From: Pseudomonas sp. DG56-2
GTDB lineage: Bacteria > Pseudomonadota > Gammaproteobacteria > Pseudomonadales > Pseudomonadaceae
DNA length: 64,000 bases
Direction: 5' to 3'
Assembly: GCF_004803755.1 (NCBI RefSeq)
Contig: NZ_CP032311.1
Span: 1,380,501-1,444,500, forward strand
Positions within the stretch are counted from its first letter, which is position 1. Each line of letters starts with the position of its first letter. Below, one piece after another: positions 32,138 to 40,463 of the stretch. Under the pieces are notes generated by a model. That model searched no databases. It was not told the origin of the DNA and saw nothing but the letters and a program-made list of their open reading frames with translations. The position numbers and the translations under genes are program-made.

Positions 32138-32271
32138 TCATGAACCGTTGCGGTATCACGGCGACGTAGCTGAAAAGCTCGTCGCCGTGCGTATTTACAG
32201 AAAGCGTCTAATCTAAATTCTCAACTATTTCCGGCCTAACGCCGGACGGCCTCAGACAGGATGTTCTGATC

Positions 32272-32802
32272 ATGGCGATGAAGGCGCGCTTCGCTCTATT
32301 TTCCCTGCTGGCACTGCTCGGTGCCTGCTCTAGCCATGCTCCGGCCCCTAAAGTGGTCGAGCCCGTTGTCATGGCCCCTCAAGTGTATTTCTCCCCCGTT
32401 GCCGAAGATGTTCTGTTCCGCGCCCTGGGCCTGGTCGGTACGCCTTATCGCTGGGGCGGCAACACGCCGGATGCCGGTTTTGACTGCAGCGGCCTGATTG
32501 GCTACGTCTATCGTGATGCTGCAGGCATTGCACTGCCGCGTACCACGCGCGAAATGATCGGTATCCGTGGGCCAAGCATCGAGCGCGGCGCCCTGCAGTC
32601 CGGAGATCTGGTGTTCTTTGCCACCAGTGGCGGCGCTCAGGTCAGCCATGCTGGCATCTACGTCGGCGAAGGCCGCTTCGTTCACGCCCCCTCCGCTGGT
32701 GGCACGGTGCGCCTGGACTACCTGTCCAACAGCTACTGGAACAAGGCGTACCTGAATGCCAAGCGGGTCATTGTGCCTGCTCACCTGGCCCGCAACCCCT
32801 GA
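32272..32802 (+). CDS. NlpC/P60 lipoprotein endopeptidase 2
   Basis: 176-residue paralogue of the gene just upstream. Lipobox LLALLGAC; catalytic Cys in DAGFDCSGLIGYVY, His in QVSHAGIYVGEGRFVHAP. It lacks the long acidic linker of the first copy, so its domain sits nearer the membrane anchor. ATG 32272 is used; ATG 32278 is also possible. It precedes an O-methyltransferase gene by 16 bases and may share its transcript. Confidence 0.92.
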   Translation: MAMKARFALFSLLALLGACSSHAPAPKVVEPVVMAPQVYFSPVAEDVLFRALGLVGTPYRWGGNTPDAGFDCSGLIGYVYRDAAGIALPRTTREMIGIRGPSIERGALQSGDLVFFATSGGAQVSHAGIYVGEGRFVHAPSAGGTVRLDYLSNSYWNKAYLNAKRVIVPAHLARNP

Positions 32803-32818
32803 CCTGTCGAGGTAAGCG

Positions 32819-33469
32819 ATGACTGCGCAAACGCTCTACCTCGATGATGCTCTCTACCACTACCTGCAAGCGGTGTCCGTACGCGAGACGCCGTTGCTGG
32901 CACGCTTGCGCGTAGAAACCCAGGCATTGCCCGAAGCGCGATGGCAAGTAGCACCAGAGCAGGGCCAATTACTGGCATTGCTGGTGCGGTTGATCGGCGC
33001 ACAACGGGTGATCGAGGTCGGAACGTTCACCGGCTACAGCGCCTTGTGCATGGCTCAGGCGATGGACCATGGGCAATTACTGTGCTGTGACCTGCCGGGC
33101 ACCTACAACGACATTGCCTGGCATTACTGGCGCGAAGCTGCAGTGGCCGAGCGTATCGAGATGCGCTTGGGGCCGGCCTTGCAAACCCTGGCCACCTTGC
33201 CAGATGAGCGCTATGACCTGATCTTCATCGATGCCGACAAGGCCAATTACCCGCTGTACCTGGAGGAGGCGCTGCGCTTGCTGCGCACGGGCGGTCTGGT
33301 CGTGTTCGACAACACCCTGTGGAGTGGGCGGGTTTTACAGGAGCAGGCGGACAGTGACGATACGCGCGCGATCCAGGCACTGAACCTGGCGCTGAAAAAT
33401 GATCTGCGCGTCGACCTGTCGATGCTGCCGATAGGCGATGGTCTGACACTCTGCCGTAAGCGTTTGTAG
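32819..33469 (+). CDS. SAM-dependent O-methyltransferase (class I, catechol type)
   Basis: 216-residue enzyme of the caffeoyl-CoA/catechol O-methyltransferase family. SAM-binding VIEVGTFTGYSALCMAQAM, metal-binding acidic YDLIFIDADKANYPLYLEEAL and VFDNTLWSGRV are the family blocks. Substrate unknown; small phenolics are typical. Follows the second NlpC/P60 gene closely. Confidence 0.9.
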   Translation: MTAQTLYLDDALYHYLQAVSVRETPLLARLRVETQALPEARWQVAPEQGQLLALLVRLIGAQRVIEVGTFTGYSALCMAQAMDHGQLLCCDLPGTYNDIAWHYWREAAVAERIEMRLGPALQTLATLPDERYDLIFIDADKANYPLYLEEALRLLRTGGLVVFDNTLWSGRVLQEQADSDDTRAIQALNLALKNDLRVDLSMLPIGDGLTLCRKRL

Positions 33470-33520
33470 CCAGGCGCGGCCTCTTTGCCGCCGATCGCGG
33501 GGCTCGCTGCCAGTTGAAGG
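33470..33520. repeat. Degenerate REP-like sequence between convergent genes
   Basis: GCGCGGCCTCTTTGCCGCC and GATCGCGGGGCTCGCTGCC resemble the halves of Pseudomonas REP elements (GGCCTCTTCGCGGG / GCGGGCTTGC type) but carry several changes. It lies between the methyltransferase and the convergent dehydrogenase-like gene. Assigned by eye only. Confidence 0.4.
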
Positions 33521-34837
33521 CTACTGGGCTTTGCTCACTCGCCAGATCTTGTTGCCCACATCATCGGCTACCAGCAAGCCGCCACGCTGATCATTGATTA
33601 CACCCACCGGCCGGCCCATGGCCTTGCCTTCGTCACTGAGAAAGCCGCTGAGCAGGTCGATGGGTTTGCCCGCCGGTTTGCCGGCAGTGCTGAATGGCAC
33701 GAAGATCACTTTGTAGCCGCTGTGCGGTTTGCGGTTCCAGGAGCCGTGCTGGCCGATGAAGGCGCCGTTTTCGAAAGGCGGTGGCAGCACGCCGGGTTCA
33801 GCGAAGGTCAGGCCCAGTGAGGCGGTGTGCGGGCCGACGGCGTAGTCCGGGGCGATAGCCTGGGCGACCCGTTGTGGATCCTGGGGGCTGACCCTTTTGT
33901 CGATATTCTGGCCGTAGTAACTGTACGGCCAGCCATAAAAACCACCGTCCTTGACCGACGTGATGTAATCGGGCACCAGGTCGCTGCCGATCTCGTCACG
34001 CTCATTGACTGCCGTCCACAGCTGCCCGCTGTGGGGTTCCCACGCCATGCCGTTGGGGTTGCGCAGGCCGGATGCGAACAGGCGTTGCTTGCCGCTGGCG
34101 GGGTCGACTTCCCAGATCGCTGCGCGGCCTTTTTCCTTTTCCAGGCCGTTTTCGCCGACATTGCTGTTGGAGCCGACGGTTACATAGAGTTTCGTGCCGT
34201 CGCGGCTGGCAATCACGTTTTTGGTCCAGTGATGATTCAAGGGGCCGCCGGGTAGAACGGCTACCAGGGTGCCGGGGCCCTGGATCGAGGTGGCGCCGGG
34301 CTGGTAGTTGAAACGCAGCAGGCGATCGGTGTCGGCCACATAAAAGTCGTTGCCAACCAGCGCCATGCCAAACGGCGAATTGAGGTTTTCGATAAAGGTC
34401 GTGCGCGTTTCGGCTACGCCATCATGGTCACTGTCACGCAGCAGGCTGATGCGATTGGCGCTCGGCACTCCGGCACCGGCGCGGCTCATGGCCTTGCCCA
34501 TGATCCAGCCGCGAATGCCTTTGCCATCTTCAGGCTTGGGTGGGGCATTGGTTTCAGCAACCAGCACATCGCCATTGGGCAGTACATACAGCCAGCGCGG
34601 ATGATCCAGGCCTTCGGCAAAGGCTGCCACCTGAGTGCCAGCCGCTGCTACTGGCTTGGCGCCCTGGGGCCAGCCGATGGCCGGGGCGACGTTGACGGTA
34701 GGGATCAGGGTTTTGTTCGGTTCGGGTAACTGCGGTGAGGGTCCGAAACCGTCGCTGACCTCCAAGCGAGCGGTTTCCCCGCAGCCACTCAAGCCGGCGG
34801 CAACCGCCAATAGCAACGCAATCCTGTGCATGCCCAT
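33521..34837 (-). CDS. Sorbosone/glucose dehydrogenase-like lipoprotein (beta-propeller)
   Basis: 438-residue predicted lipoprotein: signal MHRIALLLAVAAGLSGC with lipobox LSGC. The body is a six-bladed quinoprotein-type propeller of the L-sorbosone/glucose dehydrogenase family: GLDHPRWLYVLPNGDVLVAET, DGVAETRTTFIENLNSPFGMAL, LYVTVGSNSNVGENG, ASGLRNPNGMAWEPHSGQLW and IGQHGSWNRKPHSGYKVIFVPF. PQQ-dependent sugar oxidation is typical of relatives, but the substrate is unknown. The start is ATG 34837 with GGGGAA upstream. Confidence 0.86.
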   Translation of the reverse strand: MGMHRIALLLAVAAGLSGCGETARLEVSDGFGPSPQLPEPNKTLIPTVNVAPAIGWPQGAKPVAAAGTQVAAFAEGLDHPRWLYVLPNGDVLVAETNAPPKPEDGKGIRGWIMGKAMSRAGAGVPSANRISLLRDSDHDGVAETRTTFIENLNSPFGMALVGNDFYVADTDRLLRFNYQPGATSIQGPGTLVAVLPGGPLNHHWTKNVIASRDGTKLYVTVGSNSNVGENGLEKEKGRAAIWEVDPASGKQRLFASGLRNPNGMAWEPHSGQLWTAVNERDEIGSDLVPDYITSVKDGGFYGWPYSYYGQNIDKRVSPQDPQRVAQAIAPDYAVGPHTASLGLTFAEPGVLPPPFENGAFIGQHGSWNRKPHSGYKVIFVPFSTAGKPAGKPIDLLSGFLSDEGKAMGRPVGVINDQRGGLLVADDVGNKIWRVSKAQ

Positions 34838-34905
34838 GTCATTCCCCTTGCAAAGTTGACCACTGTAAAAAGTAGAGGCGGTCAGCCGGGCAGAGGTTCC
34901 TTCAA

Positions 34906-35484
34906 CTACGCCTGCTTGAGCAGCAGGGCAATGCCGGGATGATAGTGTCCGGCTTCGTTGTGCAGCTTGCGGTAGGCGTAGGGGAAGTACCAGGCGATGG
35001 CACAGGCGGTATGTTTCTGCAGGTCCTCGACCAGGTCCTGGAGTTCTTCAGGGCTGGCGTGCTGCCCGGCTTTCCAGGGGCTGGCAAACAGGGCTGCGAT
35101 TTTCAGCTGGCTGGGGGCTGCTACGTAGCGGGCGGCGGCGACGCTTTCCTGCAGGGCGTTGTTCAGGTCCAGGCGGCCGATGCATGGCCAGCGTTGGCTG
35201 GCTTGCAGGTAGGCGGCTTCGTCCTGACTGGCGATGTACAGGTCGCAGCGCGCCTCCCGCTCACCTTCGTCACGCTGCTTTTTGCTCTGGTGGTGTTGCA
35301 AGGTCACAAGCTCCGCTTGCCAGGCGGCGGTAGAAAGCAGGCTCAGGTTGGCTTGGGCGCCATGCCAGTACGGTGCCTGCGCGTCGCCCAGCACCTGATT
35401 GAAACGGTCAATGCAGGCTACCCAGCGTTCCAGGGCAGGGCGCAGGAATTCCAGGCGCGCGTTATTGATGATCAGACCTTGCAT
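34906..35484 (-). CDS. Hypothetical protein, no recognised family
   Basis: 192-residue soluble protein. The start at 35484 (MQGLIINNARLEFLRPALERW) has AAGGAG upstream at 7 bases. It is mostly helical with a charged middle (HHQSKKQRDEGEREARCDLYI), a stretch ARYVAAPSQLKIAALFASPWKAG and a C-terminal CAIAWYFPYAYRKLHNEAGHYHPGIALLL. No signal peptide or membrane helix. It is divergent from the riboswitch-controlled cobalamin operon. No function is proposed. Confidence 0.7.
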   Translation of the reverse strand: MQGLIINNARLEFLRPALERWVACIDRFNQVLGDAQAPYWHGAQANLSLLSTAAWQAELVTLQHHQSKKQRDEGEREARCDLYIASQDEAAYLQASQRWPCIGRLDLNNALQESVAAARYVAAPSQLKIAALFASPWKAGQHASPEELQDLVEDLQKHTACAIAWYFPYAYRKLHNEAGHYHPGIALLLKQA

Positions 35485-35647
35485 GTCGCTCTCCTTGTAG
35501 CTGTTGTAATTGAGCATAGCCAAGACATGGCTATTTGATATCACTGCGGGTACGTTGGCACAAGACCAAGCAGGCGCCATTGACCCACGCCGGTACTGCG
35601 CCTTTCATTGACGCTCCGGGTGCAACCCTCTAACCTTCGCGACTTGT

Positions 35648-35843
35648 TTCAGGTGCTCTGTGGGCGATGGCCTGGCAGGGTGAAACAGGGAAGCCGGTGG
35701 GTGCGCAAACGCGTGCGAGTCCGGCGCTGCCCCCGCAACGGTAAGTGAGTCAAGGCCGCGCACGGCCACTGGGTAATCGAGCCCGGGAAGGCGCGCGATC
35801 CTGGGTATTCGAACCCACTCACGAGCCCGGAGACCGGCCTGTT
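35648..35843 (+). ncRNA. Cobalamin (B12) riboswitch
   Basis: A full B12 aptamer precedes cobO. Conserved parts in order: the TTCAGGTGCT start near 35648, GGTGAAACAGGGAAGCCGGTG (35680-35700), GTCCGGCGCTGCCCCCGCAACGG (35719-35741), the L5 segment GGCCACTG (35764-35771), GGGAAGGCGCG, and the B12 box GAGCCCGGAGACCGGCCTG (35823-35841). Binding of adenosylcobalamin would lower expression of the operon. The expression platform appears to extend to the cobO start codon. Confidence 0.95.
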
Positions 35844-35853
35844 ACAGCCAACG

Positions 35854-35872
35854 GCATCACGGAGGGTGATGC
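35854..35872 (+). promoter_or_regulatory. Hairpin displaying GGAGG after the aptamer
   Basis: GCATCAC (35854-35860) pairs with GTGATGC (35866-35872), leaving GGAGG, a perfect Shine-Dalgarno sequence, in the loop. It is 12 bases after the B12 box. An ATG lies in the 3' arm (35869). No T run follows, so it is not an intrinsic terminator. Confidence 0.55.
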
Positions 35873-36030
35873 GCGTACTCTTCGGCCTGTGCCGCAGCCC
35901 CGCGCAATTGCTCCGTCTGCCATATCCATTCATCTGTCGCCTGGTCTTTACTTCGAAGTTCGTGCAGCGCTGCGCTGCAGGGATCGTCGTGCAACGGTTG
36001 ACAGTGGTTTGCGGAGACTTCGATGACTGA
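35869..36030 (+). CDS. Possible 53-codon leader ORF overlapping cobO
   Basis: ATG at 35869 opens a 53-codon frame (begins MRVLFGLCRSPAQLLRLPYP, Cys- and Arg-rich) and ends with TGA at 36028-36030, eight bases inside cobO in another frame. A GGAGG sits just before it, although the spacing to ATG is only 3 bases. GTG 35866 is in the same frame but leaves no spacer. The coding signal is weak, and chance is possible in GC-rich DNA. If translated, it could couple aptamer state to cobO. Confidence 0.25.
   Translation: MRVLFGLCRSPAQLLRLPYPFICRLVFTSKFVQRCAAGIVVQRLTVVCGDFDD
35986..36018 (+). promoter_or_regulatory. Candidate P13/L13 hairpin covering the cobO ribosome binding site
   Basis: GCAAC (35991-35995) can pair with GTTTGC (36007-36012, one bulge), extended by GTC/GAC. 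The loop holds CAGTG(G) at 36002-36007, complementary to CCACTG (35766-35771) in aptamer loop L5. The 3' arm includes the cobO Shine-Dalgarno GGAG (36013-36016), six bases before the ATG. An L5-L13 kissing loop that blocks the ribosome is the known mechanism of many B12 riboswitches. Confidence 0.6.
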
Positions 36031-36634
36031 ATCCACCGAGCGTGACGAACGCCACCTGGCACGTATGCTGCGCAAGAAGGCAGTAATCGACGAGCGTATT
36101 GCCAACTCGCCGAACGAATGCGGTTTGCTCCTGGTGCTCAGTGGCAACGGCAAAGGCAAGAGCAGTTCGGCCTTCGGCATGCTTGCCCGGGCCATGGGCC
36201 ACGGCATGCAATGCGGCGTGGTGCAGTTCATCAAGGGCCGCAACAGCACCGGTGAAGAGTTGTTCTTCCGTCGCTTCCCCGAGCAGGTGCGCTATCACGT
36301 GATGGGCGAGGGTTTCACCTGGGAAACCCAGGATCGCCAGCGCGACATCGCCGCGGCCGAAGCCGCCTGGGCGGTTTCCCGTCAATTGCTGCAGGACCCT
36401 GCGATCACTTTCGTCGTGCTCGATGAGCTGAACATTGCCCTCAAGCATGGCTACCTCGATCTGGAACAGGTGCTCAGCGACCTGCAGGCGCGTCCGCCAA
36501 TGCAACACGTGATTGTCACGGGGCGCGGTGCCAAGGATGAAATGATCGAGTTGGCTGACACCGTCACCGAGATGGGCATGATCAAGCATGCTTTCCAGGC
36601 AGGCATTCGTGCTCAGAAGGGCGTTGAACTATGA
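36023..36634 (+). CDS. cobO: Cob(I)yrinic acid a,c-diamide adenosyltransferase
   Basis: 203-residue enzyme of the CobO/BtuR (CobA-type) family that attaches the adenosyl group from ATP to cobalt of corrinoids. P-loop SGNGKGKSSSAFG (residues 40-52) and QFIKGRNSTGEE and VLDELNIALKHGYLD blocks are diagnostic. First gene of the operon under the B12 riboswitch. The start has GGAG six bases upstream. The stop overlaps cobB (ATGA). Confidence 0.95.
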   Translation: MTESTERDERHLARMLRKKAVIDERIANSPNECGLLLVLSGNGKGKSSSAFGMLARAMGHGMQCGVVQFIKGRNSTGEELFFRRFPEQVRYHVMGEGFTWETQDRQRDIAAAEAAWAVSRQLLQDPAITFVVLDELNIALKHGYLDLEQVLSDLQARPPMQHVIVTGRGAKDEMIELADTVTEMGMIKHAFQAGIRAQKGVEL

Positions 36635-37926
36635 GTGACACGCGTCACTGCCCGGCGGTACTGATTGCTGCCCCGGCCTCCGGCCAGGGCAAGACCACCG
36701 TGACCGCCGCCCTGGCGCGACTGCACCGCAATCAAGGGCGCAAGGTCCGCGTGTTCAAGTGCGGTCCGGACTTTCTCGATCCGATGATTCTGGAGCGAGC
36801 CAGTGGTGCACCGGTGTATCAACTGGATCTGTGGATGGTCGGTGAGCAGGAAAGCCGGCGGCTGCTCTGGGAGGCTGCAGGCGATGCCGACCTGATTCTG
36901 ATCGAAGGCGTCATGGGGCTGTTCGACGGCACGCCTTCGAGTGCCGACCTGGCCCGTCATTTTGCCGTGCCGGTGTTGGCAGTTATCGACGGCACGGCGA
37001 TGGCTCAAACCTTTGGTGCCCTGGCGCTGGGGCTGGCTCGCTATCAAGCGGATTTACCCTTTGCTGGTGTGCTGGCCAACCGTGTCGGCACGCTGCGCCA
37101 CGCGCAATTGCTCGAGGGTAGCCTGACTGAAGGGTTGCGCTGGTATGGCGGGCTGTCGCGGGAAACCGGCATTGAGTTGCCAAGTCGGCACCTGGGCCTG
37201 GTCCAGGCCAGTGAGCTCAATGATCTGGACGCTCGCCTCGACGCCGCAGCAGCAGCCCTGGCGGCCAGTTGTGAGTCGTCGCTACCGCCAGCAGTGGCTT
37301 TTGCGGCGCCGAGCGCACAGGCCATCGAACCTTTGCTTGAAGGACTGACCATCGCCGTGGCCCGTGATGAAGCATTTGCGTTCACCTATGGTGCCAACCT
37401 CGATCTATTGCGGGCCATGGGGGCAGAGCTGAGATTCTTTTCGCCACTGCATGAGCAAACCCTGCCGCCGGCTGACAGCCTTTACTTGCCTGGCGGCTAT
37501 CCGGAGCTGCACCACCAGGCGTTGGCCGCGAACACCTCGATGCTCGCGGCGATTCGCAGCCATCATCAGGCCGGCAAGCCTGTGCTCGCTGAATGCGGCG
37601 GCATGCTTTATCTGCTCGATGCCCTGACCGATGTGGCCGGTGAGCGTGCCGAGCTACTTGGCCTGCTGGAGGGCGAAGCGGTGATGCAGAAGCGCCTTGC
37701 GGCACTGGCCCTGCAAGCGGTCGAGTTGCCCGAGGGCACCTTGCGGGGGCACACCTACCATCACTCGCTGACCACTACCTCGCTGCAGCCCATTGCCCGG
37801 GGTATGAGCCCCAACGGCGGGCGCGGTGCTGAAGCGGTCTATCGCAGTGGTCGGCTGACGGCCTCCTATGTGCACTTCTATTTCGCCTCCAATCCTCTGG
37901 CTGCGGCAGCATTATTGAAACCATGA
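36631..37926 (+). CDS. cobB: Cobyrinate a,c-diamide synthase
   Basis: 431-residue glutamine- and ATP-dependent amidase (CobB/CbiA) acting on carboxylates a and c of cobyrinate. The N-terminal synthetase has APASGQGKTTVTAALARL and VFKCGPDFLDP. The C-terminal glutamine amidotransferase has YLPGGYPELH, catalytic Cys in VLAECGGMLYLLD and the His in GHTYHHS. Coupled by ATGA overlaps to cobO before it and bluB after it. Confidence 0.94.
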   Translation: MSDTRHCPAVLIAAPASGQGKTTVTAALARLHRNQGRKVRVFKCGPDFLDPMILERASGAPVYQLDLWMVGEQESRRLLWEAAGDADLILIEGVMGLFDGTPSSADLARHFAVPVLAVIDGTAMAQTFGALALGLARYQADLPFAGVLANRVGTLRHAQLLEGSLTEGLRWYGGLSRETGIELPSRHLGLVQASELNDLDARLDAAAAALAASCESSLPPAVAFAAPSAQAIEPLLEGLTIAVARDEAFAFTYGANLDLLRAMGAELRFFSPLHEQTLPPADSLYLPGGYPELHHQALAANTSMLAAIRSHHQAGKPVLAECGGMLYLLDALTDVAGERAELLGLLEGEAVMQKRLAALALQAVELPEGTLRGHTYHHSLTTTSLQPIARGMSPNGGRGAEAVYRSGRLTASYVHFYFASNPLAAAALLKP

Positions 37927-38570
37927 GCGACCATGCCTTCACCGACGCCGAGCGCGCAGCGGTCTATCGAGTCATCGGCGAACGCCGCGACATGCGTCAC
38001 TTCATCCAGGGTGAGGTAGCGCCCGCACTGCTCGGGCGTCTGCTCCAGGCAGCCCATCAGGCACCCAGCGTCGGCCTGATGCAGCCCTGGCGCTTTATTC
38101 GTATCACTGACCGCGAGCTGCGTCAGCGCATCCAGGGCCTGGTGGAAACGGAGCGCGTGCGCACCGCCGAAGCACTGGGTGAGCGCTCCGACGCGTTCAT
38201 GCAGCTCAAGGTCGAAGGTATTAACGACTGCGCCGAACTGTTGGTAGCGGCCTTGATGGATGATCGCGAGAAGCACATTTTCGGTCGTCGCACGTTGCCG
38301 GAGATGGACCTGGCTTCACTGTCCTGCGCAATCCAGAACCTCTGGCTGGCCGCGCGCGCCGAAGGGCTGGGCATGGGGTGGGTGTCGCTGTTCGAACCCC
38401 AGGCCCTGGCCGAACTGCTGGTTATGCCGGCCGGGGCTAAACCGCTGGCGATTCTCTGCCTCGGCCCGGTCCAGGCGTTCTACCCGGCACCGATGTTGGT
38501 GCTCGAAGGCTGGACCACGGCGCGGCCGTTGAGCGAAATGTTGTTTGAAAATCAGTGGGGAGAGTCTTGA
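37923..38570 (+). CDS. bluB: 5,6-dimethylbenzimidazole synthase
   Basis: 215-residue flavin-destructase of the nitroreductase fold that breaks FMNH2 with oxygen to give the lower ligand of B12. [26 protein letters not shown] and [20 protein letters not shown] are BluB blocks. Its presence implies aerobic production of dimethylbenzimidazole. Overlaps cobB by 4 bases and cbiB by one base (TGATG). Confidence 0.94.
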   Translation: MSDHAFTDAERAAVYRVIGERRDMRHFIQGEVAPALLGRLLQAAHQAPSVGLMQPWRFIRITDRELRQRIQGLVETERVRTAEALGERSDAFMQLKVEGINDCAELLVAALMDDREKHIFGRRTLPEMDLASLSCAIQNLWLAARAEGLGMGWVSLFEPQALAELLVMPAGAKPLAILCLGPVQAFYPAPMLVLEGWTTARPLSEMLFENQWGES

Positions 38571-39478
38571 TGAGCGTGGCGTTGCTGACCGTAGCCGGGG
38601 TGGCGCTGGATGCGTTGTTGGGCGAGCCTCAGCGTCGACATCCGCTGGTTGCGTTTGGTCGCTTGGCCAAACGCCTGGAGCAGCGCTTCAATGCGGCGGG
38701 CCGTGGATGGCGCAGCCATGGGGTCACTGCGTGGTTCCTGGCGGTGATTCCTTTGACCCTGTTGGCCACTCTGCTGTCCTGGCTGCCCTATATCGGCTGG
38801 TTGGTGGAGGTGTTGGCGCTGTACTGTGCCTTGGGGCTGCGCAGCCTCGGTGAGCACGTCACGCCGGTGGCAGACGCGTTGCGCAATGCCGATCTTGATG
38901 AAGCGCGCCGTCGCGTGGGCTTTCTGGTCAGCCGCGAAACCCGCGAGCTGGACGAAACCGCGGTGGCGCGTGCAGCGACCGAGTCGGTGCTGGAAAATGG
39001 CAGTGATGCGGTGTTTGCCGCGTTGTTCTGGTTTGTCGTCGCAGGAGCGCCAGGCGTAGTGCTCTATCGCTTGAGCAACACCCTCGACGCCATGTGGGGC
39101 TATCGCAACGAGCGCTTCGAGCGCTTTGGCTGGGCGGCCGCACGTATCGATGACCTGCTCAACTATATTCCTGCTCGGCTGGTGGCGCTGACCTACGCAT
39201 TGCTGGGCAAGACCCGTCTGGCCCTTTCGTGCTGGCGCCGTCAGGCACCGTTGTGGGACAGCCCCAATGCCGGCCCGGTCATGGCCGCCGGTGCTGGTGC
39301 TCTCGGCGTGGAGCTGGGCGGCCCGGCGGTGTATCACGGTGAGCTGCATGAGCGTGCGCAACTGGGCGAAGGCCCGGTGGCTGATGCTGATGCGATCGAT
39401 CGTGGCTGGCGCCTGGTTTGCCAAGGCGTATGGTTATGGCTGCTACTGTTGTGCCTGGGAGCCGAATTCTATGCTTGA
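38570..39478 (+). CDS. cbiB: Adenosylcobinamide-phosphate synthase
   Basis: 302-residue membrane protein (CbiB; CobD in P. denitrificans naming) joining aminopropanol phosphate to cobyric acid. [39 protein letters not shown] and [39 protein letters not shown] are characteristic, with several hydrophobic helices. ATG 38570 shares a base with the bluB stop. The 3' end overlaps the next gene by 8 bases. Confidence 0.94.
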   Translation: MSVALLTVAGVALDALLGEPQRRHPLVAFGRLAKRLEQRFNAAGRGWRSHGVTAWFLAVIPLTLLATLLSWLPYIGWLVEVLALYCALGLRSLGEHVTPVADALRNADLDEARRRVGFLVSRETRELDETAVARAATESVLENGSDAVFAALFWFVVAGAPGVVLYRLSNTLDAMWGYRNERFERFGWAAARIDDLLNYIPARLVALTYALLGKTRLALSCWRRQAPLWDSPNAGPVMAAGAGALGVELGGPAVYHGELHERAQLGEGPVADADAIDRGWRLVCQGVWLWLLLLCLGAEFYA

Positions 39479-40463
39479 ACACGGTGGTCGTCTGCAGCGC
39501 GCAGTGCAGCACTACGGCATCCCTCGCGAGCAATGGCTGGACTTGTCCAGTGGTATCGCGCCTTGGGCCTATGCCATTCCAGACATTCCGCTGCGCGCCT
39601 GGGCACGTCTGCCGGAAACCGAAGATGGTCTGGAGCAGGCAGCGGCCGATTACTATCGAGTCCGCCAGGTACTGCCGGTAGCGGGCTCGCAGGCTGCGAT
39701 CCAGGCCTTGCCGCAACTGCGCGGGCGCAGCAGGGTGGGGGTACTCTCGCCGTGCTATGCCGAGCATGCCGAGGCCTGGCGTCGTGCCGGCCATCAGGTC
39801 CTGGAAGTGCAGGGCGAGCAAGTGGACAGCCTTCTCGACAGCCTCGATGTGCTGGTGGTGGTCAACCCGAACAACCCTACCGGCTGTTTGTTCAAGGCTG
39901 AGATGTTGCTGGAATGGCATGCCCGTCTGGCCCGGCGTGGCGGTTGGTTGTTGGTCGATGAAGCGTTCATGGACAACACGCCGCAACACAGTATTGGCGC
40001 CGAGGCTGAGCAAGCCGGTCTTATCGTGTTGCGCTCCTTTGGCAAGTTCTTCGGTCTTGCCGGCGTGCGTCTGGGCTTTGTGTTGGCTGAGACAGCGCTC
40101 CTGCAGCGTCTGGCTGAACTTCTGGGGCCGTGGACCATTAGCGGGCCGACCCGCATTCTCGGTCAGGCCTGTCTGCTCGACAGTGCTGCGCACCAGGGTC
40201 AGATCAGCCGCTGTGCGGTGGCCAGTCAGCGCTTGGCAAACATGCTGATGACGGCAGGTTTCATCCCGGCTGGCGGCTGTGACCTGTTCCAGTATCTGCT
40301 TATCGACAACGCGGCGCAGTTGCATGAATTCATGGCGCAGCGCGGTATTTTGCTGCGCCTGTTCTCCCAGCCGCCTAGCCTGCGACTGGGTCTGCCCGCC
40401 ACAGAGGCAGACTTTCAGCGCTTGGCGCAGACGCTCAATGAATACCGCAAGGAGCACGCATGA
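39471..40463 (+). CDS. cobD: L-threonine-O-3-phosphate decarboxylase
   Basis: 330-residue PLP aminotransferase-fold enzyme (CobD in Salmonella; CobC in P. denitrificans) that makes aminopropanol phosphate. [12 protein letters not shown] at the start, [22 protein letters not shown] and the PLP-Lys region [18 protein letters not shown] are seen. The start [16 protein letters not shown] at 39471 lies inside the end of cbiB (8-base overlap). The ORF is open far upstream only because it shadows cbiB. Confidence 0.93.
   Translation: MLEHGGRLQRAVQHYGIPREQWLDLSSGIAPWAYAIPDIPLRAWARLPETEDGLEQAAADYYRVRQVLPVAGSQAAIQALPQLRGRSRVGVLSPCYAEHAEAWRRAGHQVLEVQGEQVDSLLDSLDVLVVVNPNNPTGCLFKAEMLLEWHARLARRGGWLLVDEAFMDNTPQHSIGAEAEQAGLIVLRSFGKFFGLAGVRLGFVLAETALLQRLAELLGPWTISGPTRILGQACLLDSAAHQGQISRCAVASQRLANMLMTAGFIPAGGCDLFQYLLIDNAAQLHEFMAQRGILLRLFSQPPSLRLGLPATEADFQRLAQTLNEYRKEHA

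Noticed and set aside
35854..35872. Intrinsic terminator of the B12 riboswitch
   Set aside because: The stem is only 7 bp and is not followed by a T run. Translational control at cobO fits better.
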